The notes below the pieces were generated by a model. It had not been told where the DNA came from. It searched no databases and saw nothing but the letters and a program-made list of their open reading frames with translations. Shown piece after piece: positions 1-7,512 of a DNA stretch of 8,113 bases (its first letter is position 1; the number at the start of each line of letters is the position of its first letter). Location of the stretch: assembly GCA_025455085.1 (NCBI GenBank), contig JALONF010000076.1:1-8113 (forward strand), read 5' to 3'. Source of the stretch: Ignavibacteriaceae bacterium (GTDB taxonomy: Bacteria > Bacteroidota > Ignavibacteria > Ignavibacteriales > Ignavibacteriaceae). Made by a program: the position numbers and the translations under genes.

Positions 1-33
1 TACGGCTGGGTCAGGTAGAATGAATTAGTTCTC

Positions 34-47
34 CAAAGTATACTTTG
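34..47. repeat. Perfect 14-bp palindrome next to a terminator
   Basis: CAAAGTATACTTTG is identical to its own reverse complement over all 14 bases. It ends three bases before the stem of the terminator at 50-79. All three plus-strand frames entering from the left edge meet a stop by base 28, so the palindrome lies outside any upstream coding tail. With no loop it would make a poor hairpin as RNA. It could be a binding site for a dimeric protein or a chance AT-rich palindrome; function is unknown. Confidence 0.4.
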
Positions 48-49
48 TT

Positions 50-79
50 AAGCCTTCAATCTTTATTGAAGGCTTTTTT
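50..79 (+). terminator. Rho-independent terminator of an upstream unit
   Basis: AGCCTTCAAT (51-60) pairs perfectly with ATTGAAGGCT (65-74) across the four-base loop CTTT. An extra A-T pair (50/75) brings the stem to 11 bp. A run of six T (74-79) follows directly. On the minus strand no T run follows the stem, so it works for plus-strand transcription. It ends a gene or RNA whose last bases lie at the left edge; plus-frame stops at 16-18, 21-23 and 26-28 leave too little to identify that gene. It also separates the upstream unit from the operon starting at 205. Confidence 0.9.
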
Positions 80-171
80 ATTATTAGGGGGAAGTGTTTA
101 TTTTTCTGATATAATTTGTATATAGTGAACCATGTTTCCCAACAATTTCTTAGACAGGTATTTTAACTACT

Positions 172-179
172 TAACTTTG
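172..179 (+). promoter_or_regulatory. Candidate Bacteroidota-type -7 promoter box (TAnnTTTG)
   Basis: TAACTTTG matches the TAnnTTTG -7 consensus of Bacteroidota primary-sigma promoters and ends 25 bases before the ATG at 205, which would give a leader of about 20 bases. A matching TTTG -33 element is not clear: the nearest is TTTC at 146-149, 22 bases upstream. The rest of 80-204 is AT-rich and holds no ORF or hairpin that I can support. The placement after a terminator and before an operon favours a promoter somewhere here; the exact box is tentative. Confidence 0.35.
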
Positions 180-204
180 ATTATTACGTTTACATACTGT
201 TAAT

Positions 205-3200
205 ATGCTAAGAATTTCTCTTCTATTTGTTTTCATCTCCTCAGTTTTATTCGCGCAGGAAATTTCTCAAATTACTTTATTGCATGATGAGAGTAGTCAA
301 TCTGTTCCATCATATAATTATCAAGGGACCGTCTATGTTTCATTGAAACATTTTGCAGATGGATTAAATGCGAGTAGCAGTTTATCTGATTTTGGAAATA
401 CCATCAAGATTAATTTTAAAGAAGCCGTACTTCAGTTTACATCAAAAAATCCTTATGTATTAATTACTTTAACGGAATCTGGAGAAGCAATCATTCATCA
501 ACTTCCTACATCATCACATTTTATTGATGACTTTATGTTTGTTCCATTAAACGAAACGATTGAACTTCTCAATAAATATTCCGACAAATCTTTAGCAGTT
601 ATTAGTCCAAGTAAAGTAATTGTCCTTGCCAAAGACCAACAAAATATTGGCATAATTGAAAGTATTACTTTAGATCACAGTAAGAAGGGAACATATATTA
701 ACATAAAAAGCAACTTAGTATTAGCATCTCATGTGATTCATGAAACCAATGATTCTTTTATTCTGACAATTAAAAATGCTTCGACCTTTGGAAATAGTTT
801 TGAAAAACTTATTTCTATTGGGTATGTGAAGCACATCGGAGTCTCGAATGTTAATCGAAATGTCGAAATAAGGATAAAGAAAAAAAGTGAGGACATTGCT
901 ACTGAATATTTTGATAATGGGGATAAAACGAATTTGGTTGTGCATTTATTTGAGCGGGAAGATTCTCCCTGGCTTGAGAGGGAAAGCGAACATTTCAAAG
1001 TTATTTATCGAGACTATCATTCGCATTTAATTAACCATATTCTGGTTAGTGCAGAGAAAGCTTTTAAACCACTCTCAGAATTATTTCACTATTCACCCAA
1101 GGACAAAATCATAATAAATACTTATGATGTTAGTGATTATGGTTTTGCAGCAACCAGTACAACTCCGCAAAATTTTATCAGGTTTGAAATTGAGCCCATG
1201 GAACCAGGTTATGAGGTTGTTCCTTACAACGAAAGAGTACAATGGTTGATAAGCCATGAGCTAGTTCATGTTATTGTAAATGATGCGGAGATTGGTTTTG
1301 AGTCATTTTGCAGATCGGTTTTTGGGAAAGTGCCTCCGGAAAAAACTCAACCACTTTCTGTTATTTACAGCCTGCTCACAAATTATAACCGTTATTCGCC
1401 ACGTTGGCACCAGGAAGGAATTGCAGTATTTTTTGAGACCTGGTTGAGTGGTGGATATGGTAGAGTGCTTGGCAGCTTTGATGAAATGTACTTTAGAAGT
1501 TTGGTAATTGAAGGAAAAGAGTTTTCATCCCAGCTTGACCTCGAGACTCTATTAAGCCATAATTCAATTTTGCTTGAAAATATTCATTACATCTATGGTG
1601 GAAGATTTGTAGCATATTTGTCAATAGTCTATGGAACAGAGAAAGTTCTAAGCTGGTTTAGTACAAAGGAGGGTGATGCATATAGCGGCTTCGAAGGAAA
1701 ATTCAAAAGAGTATTTAATAAAGATTTTTATGAAGCTTGGAATGATTTTATTTCTAATGAAATAAAATTTCAGGAAGAAAATATTAAAATTCTGGAGCAA
1801 GTGGAACAGACAAAACTCAGAAAAATTGGCACTGAAAATTTTGGCTGGGTGTCGCGTCCATATTATGACAGCCCTACCAGCTCAGTAATTTATGTTTACC
1901 ACCGACCAGGCGAACTAACTTCCCTGCAATCTCTTGACTTAAAGTCAGGCATTTCTAAGAAACTTATTTCCATAGCTACTCCGAGTATGTTGCAGGTTTC
2001 TTCCATTGCATTGGATGAAGTAAACGGATTACTATTTTATACTACAAAGAACAATCAATTATTCAGAGACATCAGGGTATATCATTTAGAGTCAGGTGAT
2101 GAAAAGTTGTTGTTTGAAAATGCAAGGGTTGGTGATTTAGCTGTTTCACCAGTAACTCACGATTTGTGGGGGATACAACATGATGCTGGCTTTGTGACTT
2201 TAGTTTATTCACCCTATCCTTACAAGGAAATTATTCGCCTGGCAACTCTTGAGATCGGGGATGAAATATTTAATCTTTCAATTGATGACTCAGGAAAAAA
2301 GCTGGCTGCGACTTTAAAGAAATCCAGCGGGCAGCAGTCTATCATAACATTTAATACTGCATCTGTCATTGCTGATTCCTCGTTTAGATATGAAGTAATT
2401 TCAAGCAGCGGCTCACCTGAAAACTCCACGTGGAGCAGGGATGGGACATTTTTGTATTGGAATGCTTACACCAATGGGGTTTCAAATATCTATCGATATG
2501 ATTTTCAAGATAAATCTTTGAAGGCAATATCACATTGCATCACGGGCTTGTTCAGACCAATTGAAATATCACATGACTCGGTTTTCGCATTTGAATATAT
2601 TTCTGAAGGTTTTAGACCAGTAATATTTGAGAATAGATCAGCAAGCTTCTTACCTGCAATTAATTATTTTGGTCAAAGAGTTGTTGAAGCGAATCCGAAA
2701 TTACAGAGTTTAAATTTAGGTGCTGACTCTTCTAAAATAAATCCAGTAGACTTTTCAATGGAGTCAGGTTTTAATGGATTAGAAAACTTGCATATACACT
2801 CCATAATTCCTGTAGTCAGCGGCTTTCAAGATCAGGTTGTATTTGGCTTATTCACCAGAATTTCTGACCCTCTTTTAATTCACGATTTTTATATGGAAGC
2901 AGGAGTATCACCGCTTAATGAATCTCCGAGTGAACCTCTCTGGCACTTAAGATTTAAATATGATTACAAGCAGCTATTCTATATTGATGTTCTTTACAAT
3001 GGAGGAGACTTTTTTGATTTGTTCAACGATAGAAAAAGAGGAACTATCGGAACACAATTTAAACTTGGACATACATACTTCTGGAAGTATGATAATCCAA
3101 CAAAGATAAAACAGGCAACCTCTTTAACTTTTTACAGAGATGTAAAATTTATTAATGATAACCTTGTCCCTGTTTCGCAGCCAGATTTTGCTGTACTAGC

Positions 3201-3837
3201 AACAAATCTAAACTATAGAAACCTTCGGAAAAGTATAGGAAGTTCAGATTATGAATATGGTACTGAGATTAATTGGACAATAGGGCTCTACGGTACAGAA
3301 TTTGACCAACCAGAAGTTGCACTTAATTCTTATATTGAATTGAGTGATTTCTCGACATGGCTGTGGAATCATAATGTTTTGCACGTAAAAATTGCAGGTG
3401 GATATAACTATGAAAATGAAAATCTTGTTCAAAGTCTGTTTTACATTGGTGGATTTGGCAACAGAGCTGTAGATAATGACGAAATTAAGCAATTTAGGAG
3501 GATTTTTAGATTTCCAGGTATTCCGATTTACAGCCTTGTCGCAAATAAATTTGGAAAAATGATGCTGGAAAACGCATTTCCACCGATCAGGACATCAGGA
3601 TGGTTGTTGCTGGATCAGTTTGTTAATCACTTTGATTTTGCAATTTATTCACAAGGATTAGTTACTCAATCGGATTTAGGAAAATACTTAGTTGATATCG
3701 GAGCTCAAATGGATATTAAATTTAAACACTGGTATAATCTCGAATCAACTTTTTCTGCTGGAATTGCACAAGCCTGGTCACAGTCTGGTTTCAATGATTG
3801 GGAATGGTTTCTATCAATTAAATTATTAAAAGATTAA
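205..3837 (+). CDS. Outer-membrane metalloprotease / beta-propeller / beta-barrel fusion protein
   Basis: A very large envelope protein of 1210 residues. Residues 1-18 form a Sec signal peptide with a hydrophobic core, probably cut after LFA or FAQ. Residues about 22-145 resemble the stalk-like copper-amine-oxidase N-terminal domain, and about 150-250 an AMIN-like domain. Residues about 260-430 match peptidase MA-like gluzincins: HELVH at 351-355 gives two zinc ligands and the catalytic Glu352, and RWHQEGIAVFFE at 400-411 gives the probable third ligand Glu404. Residues about 545-815 show repeated beta-strand blocks like TolB/PD40 propellers. Residues about 845-1210 alternate polar and hydrophobic residues with many aromatics, as in an outer-membrane barrel; IGGFGNR at 1081-1087 recalls the GGxxxxRG turn of Omp85 barrels. 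The start is set by the signal peptide; no Shine-Dalgarno is present. First gene of a probable operon. Protease substrate unknown. Domain calls are by eye; the protease and barrel are firmest. Confidence 0.85.
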   Translation: MLRISLLFVFISSVLFAQEISQITLLHDESSQSVPSYNYQGTVYVSLKHFADGLNASSSLSDFGNTIKINFKEAVLQFTSKNPYVLITLTESGEAIIHQLPTSSHFIDDFMFVPLNETIELLNKYSDKSLAVISPSKVIVLAKDQQNIGIIESITLDHSKKGTYINIKSNLVLASHVIHETNDSFILTIKNASTFGNSFEKLISIGYVKHIGVSNVNRNVEIRIKKKSEDIATEYFDNGDKTNLVVHLFEREDSPWLERESEHFKVIYRDYHSHLINHILVSAEKAFKPLSELFHYSPKDKIIINTYDVSDYGFAATSTTPQNFIRFEIEPMEPGYEVVPYNERVQWLISHELVHVIVNDAEIGFESFCRSVFGKVPPEKTQPLSVIYSLLTNYNRYSPRWHQEGIAVFFETWLSGGYGRVLGSFDEMYFRSLVIEGKEFSSQLDLETLLSHNSILLENIHYIYGGRFVAYLSIVYGTEKVLSWFSTKEGDAYSGFEGKFKRVFNKDFYEAWNDFISNEIKFQEENIKILEQVEQTKLRKIGTENFGWVSRPYYDSPTSSVIYVYHRPGELTSLQSLDLKSGISKKLISIATPSMLQVSSIALDEVNGLLFYTTKNNQLFRDIRVYHLESGDEKLLFENARVGDLAVSPVTHDLWGIQHDAGFVTLVYSPYPYKEIIRLATLEIGDEIFNLSIDDSGKKLAATLKKSSGQQSIITFNTASVIADSSFRYEVISSSGSPENSTWSRDGTFLYWNAYTNGVSNIYRYDFQDKSLKAISHCITGLFRPIEISHDSVFAFEYISEGFRPVIFENRSASFLPAINYFGQRVVEANPKLQSLNLGADSSKINPVDFSMESGFNGLENLHIHSIIPVVSGFQDQVVFGLFTRISDPLLIHDFYMEAGVSPLNESPSEPLWHLRFKYDYKQLFYIDVLYNGGDFFDLFNDRKRGTIGTQFKLGHTYFWKYDNPTKIKQATSLTFYRDVKFINDNLVPVSQPDFAVLATNLNYRNLRKSIGSSDYEYGTEINWTIGLYGTEFDQPEVALNSYIELSDFSTWLWNHNVLHVKIAGGYNYENENLVQSLFYIGGFGNRAVDNDEIKQFRRIFRFPGIPIYSLVANKFGKMMLENAFPPIRTSGWLLLDQFVNHFDFAIYSQGLVTQSDLGKYLVDIGAQMDIKFKHWYNLESTFSAGIAQAWSQSGFNDWEWFLSIKLLKD

Positions 3838-3856
3838 GTTACAAAATTTTCATTCA

Positions 3857-5161
3857 ATGAAATTCTCTGAGTTCAAAAAAAATATAGACGACCGTGTTAA
3901 GAATGTAATTAATGAAGACGAATCATCCGAAAGATTAAAAAATCTTGAAGTAATTCTGAACATAGTAAATACTATTAACAGGTCTTTGATCTTAGAAGAT
4001 GTTCTTGAACTCGTTCTGAAAAATGCAATACGACTAACAAATTCAGAAAGAGGTTTCATTGTTCTGCAAAATAACTCCGGCGATTTAGAATTTAAGCTGG
4101 GGCTGAATGAACACAACGAAAACCTGCCCAAACAGCTCTTTGAAGTTAGTAACACTGTTGTTGAAGATGTCTTTCGTAATGGCCAATCAGCATTTATTGA
4201 AGGTGCACAGAGTGATTCAGCTTATGATCCATCAAGAAGTATATTAAAATTGGAATTGCAGACAATTCTTTGCTCTCCATTAATCACTGATGGAAAAAAA
4301 ATCGGAGTGATATATGTTGACAGCAAGCATCTGCACAAAATAAAAGTTAGAGAGATAACCGGTACATTCGAAATTCTTGCAGGTCAGGCGGCTACTGCAA
4401 TCAGAAATGCACAGTTATATGATGGACAAATAAATGCTTACAATGCACTTCAGGAAGCTAATGCACAGCTTATTCAGGCAGAACGAAAAGTATTAAAGTC
4501 AGGTATCGATTCGGAGATCGGGCAGGCATTGCAGGGGTTAGTGCATCTTGCTCTTTTAGAAACTGAAAGTCTTTTACGGACAATCGAAAAGTCTCAGTCT
4601 GAATTTGAAAGTAACAGCCAGCTTGATGATTTACTATTTGACAGATTAAAATTAAAGTCCAAGGTTGCTGCTGATAGTATTCGTAATATTCAAAAGTATG
4701 CACAGGTGCTGCTTGAAACGTCAGTTACTGATTTGAATAAGGATAACAACGATTTGAACAGGACTATTCAGTCAGTTATTAAGTACCTTTCACCACTTAA
4801 GAAATTCAGTTCAGTAACATTCAAAACAGAATTAAACCCTCTTCCGCTGTGTGATTTTGATCCGGAGCAGATACAACATTTGCTAGTTCATTTAATTACT
4901 AATGCGGTGGACGCTCATAAAAATGCCACAATCACGATCCGCTCATTCGTAACAAACAAATGGAACTGTGTTGAAATTCAGGATGATGGACCTGGTTTTC
5001 CGGAAAGAGTGAAATCAAACCCATCAATTGTTTTTAATTTATCTAACGGCGGATATGGATTATTCCTTTGCAAAAATATTATGGACAAACATAAAGGGGA
5101 AATTAAAATACTTAATAGCGATAAAGGTGCTCTGGTTCATTTTTCATTACCGGTTAATTAA
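3857..5161 (+). CDS. GAF-domain histidine-kinase-like protein lacking the phosphoacceptor histidine
   Basis: A soluble 434-residue protein with no signal peptide or membrane segment. Residues about 35-187 are a GAF domain (LTNSERGFIVLQ at its start, a VIYVDSK strand, then LAGQAATAIRNAQLY at its end). A short coiled coil (about 188-213) leads into a helical dimerisation-like region (215-295) and a HATPase_c domain (about 320-434). The ATPase has N349 in LITNAVDA, DDGPG at 376-380 and NGGYGLFLC at 397-405, so ATP binding looks possible. Where GIAHEINNPL is expected the sequence is GIDSEIGQAL, with Ser219 at the histidine position; an ungapped alignment places Gln223 there. The nearest histidine, His230, lacks the H-box context. 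It probably cannot autophosphorylate normally and may act as a pseudokinase or partner of the next gene. It starts 19 bases after the upstream stop, without a Shine-Dalgarno. Confidence 0.88.
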   Translation: MKFSEFKKNIDDRVKNVINEDESSERLKNLEVILNIVNTINRSLILEDVLELVLKNAIRLTNSERGFIVLQNNSGDLEFKLGLNEHNENLPKQLFEVSNTVVEDVFRNGQSAFIEGAQSDSAYDPSRSILKLELQTILCSPLITDGKKIGVIYVDSKHLHKIKVREITGTFEILAGQAATAIRNAQLYDGQINAYNALQEANAQLIQAERKVLKSGIDSEIGQALQGLVHLALLETESLLRTIEKSQSEFESNSQLDDLLFDRLKLKSKVAADSIRNIQKYAQVLLETSVTDLNKDNNDLNRTIQSVIKYLSPLKKFSSVTFKTELNPLPLCDFDPEQIQHLLVHLITNAVDAHKNATITIRSFVTNKWNCVEIQDDGPGFPERVKSNPSIVFNLSNGGYGLFLCKNIMDKHKGEIKILNSDKGALVHFSLPVN

Positions 5162-5163
5162 GC

Positions 5164-6681
5164 GTGGACTCGTTCAACTTAAAATATTTTGAACTATGCT
5201 ACGAACCTCTGCCTTTTCCAGTTGAGGTGTTTGATGAAAAAGGCTTTGTGGTTTATATTAATTCCGCATTCTCAAAAAGATGGGGTTATTCCCTCACGGA
5301 ACTAAGCGGATATTCTTATGCTACAGACAAAGAACTTCAGAAGCGGGAAATTGTTCAGAAGATCAGCACTGTTTTACTGAAGAAGAGACCGATAGAACTT
5401 CAGAATTATATTGATACAAGATTACTCGGTGCTGATAGAGCGGTACCTTTTCTCAAGACAACGATTTTCCCAATTAATCTGAGTAGTAAAACTTATGTGG
5501 TACTTTTTCATGAAGACCAATCGGATGTTCTGCTTGCTGAAGAAGAAGTAAGAAAAGCCCGTGATGCAAGTAAAGAAGCCGATAGACTGAAAAGTACGTT
5601 TCTTAATGTGCTTTCTCACGAACTCAGAACTCCACTTAATATAATTCTCGGTTATTCTACAATTATTAAAGAAAATCTTCGGGATAAAATCGGTAACGAG
5701 GATAAAATCTATCTTGATAACCTTCACACTGGAAGCGAGCGATTATTTAAGAGTATAACTCAGATGCTGGAGTTCGCGCAAATAGAAGCCGGCAACTACA
5801 AAATGAACATTGAAACTTTAAACCTTTCTCACATCATCAAGAACTGTTTGGAACCTTATAAGATTCAAGCAGCAGAAAAGAAACTTGACTTCTCATTGAG
5901 GATTGGACAAGAAAATATTTTTGTAGATGTTGACTTGCAATGTCTTGAGGCAATTATAAACAATCTGATTGATAATGCTATTAAGTTTACCAGGCAGGGG
6001 TACATAGAATTTGAAGTTGAAACCTTCAATGAAAGAGATCTGGCAGTTTGCAAGATTAAAGATACCGGCGTTGGTATTTCAACCGAATATCTTGATCATC
6101 TTTACAGACCTTTCAGCCAGGAAGATTTAGAGATTGGAAGAAATTTTGAAGGAAATGGATTGGGTTTAGCAATTTCAAAAAGATATATCGAAAAAATGGG
6201 AGGCTCTCTGATTGTTGATAGCATTAAAGGAGTTGGAAGCACTTTTACATTTACTCTTCCGCTGGCAAAAGTTGGAAAAGCTGAACAGTTTAAGAAAACT
6301 TTTGAGAAGAGTAATGGAGTTTCAAAGATATTAATGCTGGATGACAGTGGGGATTCTTTCCCTCTTATTAAAGCTTTTTTAAAAGATAACTATGAAGTAG
6401 ACCTTATCCCTTCTCAGGATTTTAATTCAGTGCTCATTACTGATGAAAAATTCAGTGCCATAATTTTTGACGTTACAATAAATTACTGGAATAGAGGGCT
6501 TGAAATTGTAAGGAAAGTAAGAAAGAATAAAAGCAAAAAGATTCCAATAGTAATTTTGTCAAGTGAATTTTTACAGGAGAAGATTCAGGAGTTTCGTAAA
6601 GCAGGTGCCGACGAATTTTTAGTGAAGCCTTTCGCAAAGGGTGAACTCGTTTCTCTCATAAATAAAATTACTACACATTAG
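5164..6681 (+). CDS. PAS-domain hybrid histidine kinase with C-terminal receiver
   Basis: A cytoplasmic 505-residue hybrid sensor kinase. Residues about 10-115 are a PAS domain (PFPVEVFDEKGFVVYINSAF), followed by a coiled coil. The HisKA domain has the canonical SHELRTPL with phosphoacceptor His152. HATPase_c spans about 250-370 with N271 in IDNAIKF, DTGVG from Asp300 and GNGLGLAIS from Gly330. The receiver (about 388-503) keeps the acidic pair Asp393/Asp394, phosphoacceptor Asp436, Ser466 and Lys488. Phosphate can therefore pass from His152 to Asp436; the next partner is not in the window. The start is GTG, two bases after the upstream stop, with no methionine before the kinase core; a later start would cut the PAS domain. 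This tight junction implies translational coupling with the GAF protein. No membrane segment is present, so the signal is probably intracellular or delivered by a partner. Confidence 0.92.
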   Translation: MDSFNLKYFELCYEPLPFPVEVFDEKGFVVYINSAFSKRWGYSLTELSGYSYATDKELQKREIVQKISTVLLKKRPIELQNYIDTRLLGADRAVPFLKTTIFPINLSSKTYVVLFHEDQSDVLLAEEEVRKARDASKEADRLKSTFLNVLSHELRTPLNIILGYSTIIKENLRDKIGNEDKIYLDNLHTGSERLFKSITQMLEFAQIEAGNYKMNIETLNLSHIIKNCLEPYKIQAAEKKLDFSLRIGQENIFVDVDLQCLEAIINNLIDNAIKFTRQGYIEFEVETFNERDLAVCKIKDTGVGISTEYLDHLYRPFSQEDLEIGRNFEGNGLGLAISKRYIEKMGGSLIVDSIKGVGSTFTFTLPLAKVGKAEQFKKTFEKSNGVSKILMLDDSGDSFPLIKAFLKDNYEVDLIPSQDFNSVLITDEKFSAIIFDVTINYWNRGLEIVRKVRKNKSKKIPIVILSSEFLQEKIQEFRKAGADEFLVKPFAKGELVSLINKITTH

Positions 6682-6793
6682 ATTTAACTTACTCCAAGAT
6701 TAATACCTTCCTGATTCTGCGAATTTTTAAAATTAATAGTTATTTTTCTCTTATCAAATATTCAATACTTTCTAATCGAGATATTCTACCTAA

Positions 6794-7504
6794 ATGAGTG
6801 TTAGGCTTACAGAACTAAGAAAAAAAATAAAGACATCTGGAAGTCCTGAAGTTTCAAAAACTATGCAGTGGTTCTTCAAAACCGGTAAAGGAGAATACGG
6901 TGAGGGAGATATTTTTGCCGGTCTCAAAGTACCCACACAAAGAAAATTAGCCCGTGAGTTCAGTGATTTATCTTTGAGTGATATAAAGATATTATTGAAT
7001 TCGACAGTTCACGAAGAAAGGCTAATTTCACTTTTTATTTTAGTTGATGGATATGCAAAGGGAGATGAGAAAGAAAAAGAAGCTATCTTTTCATATTATC
7101 TGAAAAACAGAATTGGTATTAATAACTGGGACCTTGTTGACCTTTCGGCACCAAAAATCATCGGGAAGCATCTCCTCAATAAGGATAAAAGTTTATTATT
7201 TAAATTTGCATTATCAAAAAATCTTTGGGAGCGCAGGATTGCAGTCCTGTCAACATTCGAGTTCATAAGGAATAATGATTTTAAAACGACTCTAAAGATT
7301 GCAGAATTGCTTCTAGAAGATGAGCATGACCTTATTCACAAGGCAGTTGGCTGGATGCTTAGAGAAGTTGGGAAAAGAGATTTACAGACCGAGGAAAAAT
7401 TTCTGAAAATTCATTACAAAAAAATGCCGAGGACAATGCTTCGCTATGCAATAGAAAAGTTTTCTGAAACAAAGAGGAAAAAATATCTTCAAGGAAAAAT
7501 TTAG
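6794..7504 (+). CDS. AlkD-family DNA alkylation repair protein (HEAT-repeat glycosylase)
   Basis: A 236-residue, almost wholly alpha-helical protein of the length usual for AlkD. This family excises positively charged alkylated bases (3-methyladenine, 7-methylguanine) from DNA using a HEAT-like superhelix, without flipping the base into a pocket. Visible family signatures are MQWFFKTGKGEYGEGD near residues 24-39, NNWDLVDLSAPKIIG with Trp112 and Asp116 (spaced as the conserved Trp/Asp pair of AlkD), WERRIAV at 145-151 supplying the conserved arginine, GWMLREVGKRD with Trp187, and MPRTMLRYAIEKF near the end. The active-site residues look intact. The ATG at 6794 follows a 112-base gap with no clear terminator or promoter, so independent transcription is likely but unproven; the best -7-like octamer, TATTTTTC at 6742-6749, misses one consensus base. 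The RidA-family gene follows 8 bases later. Confidence 0.92.
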   Translation: MSVRLTELRKKIKTSGSPEVSKTMQWFFKTGKGEYGEGDIFAGLKVPTQRKLAREFSDLSLSDIKILLNSTVHEERLISLFILVDGYAKGDEKEKEAIFSYYLKNRIGINNWDLVDLSAPKIIGKHLLNKDKSLLFKFALSKNLWERRIAVLSTFEFIRNNDFKTTLKIAELLLEDEHDLIHKAVGWMLREVGKRDLQTEEKFLKIHYKKMPRTMLRYAIEKFSETKRKKYLQGKI

Positions 7505-7507
7505 AGG
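7503..7507 (+). promoter_or_regulatory. Weak Shine-Dalgarno for the RidA-family gene
   Basis: AGAGG lies five bases before the ATG at 7513 and overlaps the TAG stop of the AlkD-family gene. It is the only purine-rich ribosome-site-like sequence before a start in this window and supports translation of the RidA gene from the same message. Confidence 0.4.
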
Positions 7508-7512
7508 TTTAT

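Noticed and set aside
1..28. Tail of an upstream gene at the left edge
   Set aside because: All three plus frames stop within 28 bases and none gives enough residues to choose a frame or a family, so no CDS is called.
110..115. Perfect TATAAT hexamer upstream of the first gene
   Set aside because: No -35-like TTGACA at about 17 bp (the spot reads GGGGGA), and the AT-rich stretch makes a chance match likely; the TAnnTTTG box at 172-179 fits the apparent host type better.
721..998. Two overlapping minus-strand open frames inside the large barrel protein gene
   Set aside because: They lie wholly inside a well-supported long coding frame, have no recognisable domain, and look like shadow frames.
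2740..3837. C-terminal barrel as a BamA/TamA-type Omp85 protein
   Set aside because: No POTRA repeats are visible and the VRGF-type motif is only loosely matched by IGGFGNR, so a generic outer-membrane barrel is the safer call.
3850..4155. Minus-strand frame of 101 codons opposite the GAF gene start
   Set aside because: Serine/phenylalanine-rich composition typical of an antisense shadow; the plus-strand GAF protein is clearly the real product.
4544..4546. His230 as the phosphoacceptor of the GAF kinase
   Set aside because: It lies 11 residues past the H-box position in a VHLALLE context without the following Glu-hydrophobic-x-N/T-P pattern of phosphoacceptor sites.
6722..6734. AATTTTTAAAATT near-palindrome in the gap after the hybrid kinase gene
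   Set aside because: Pure A/T with a one-base centre; too weak a stem for a terminator and expected by chance in this composition.
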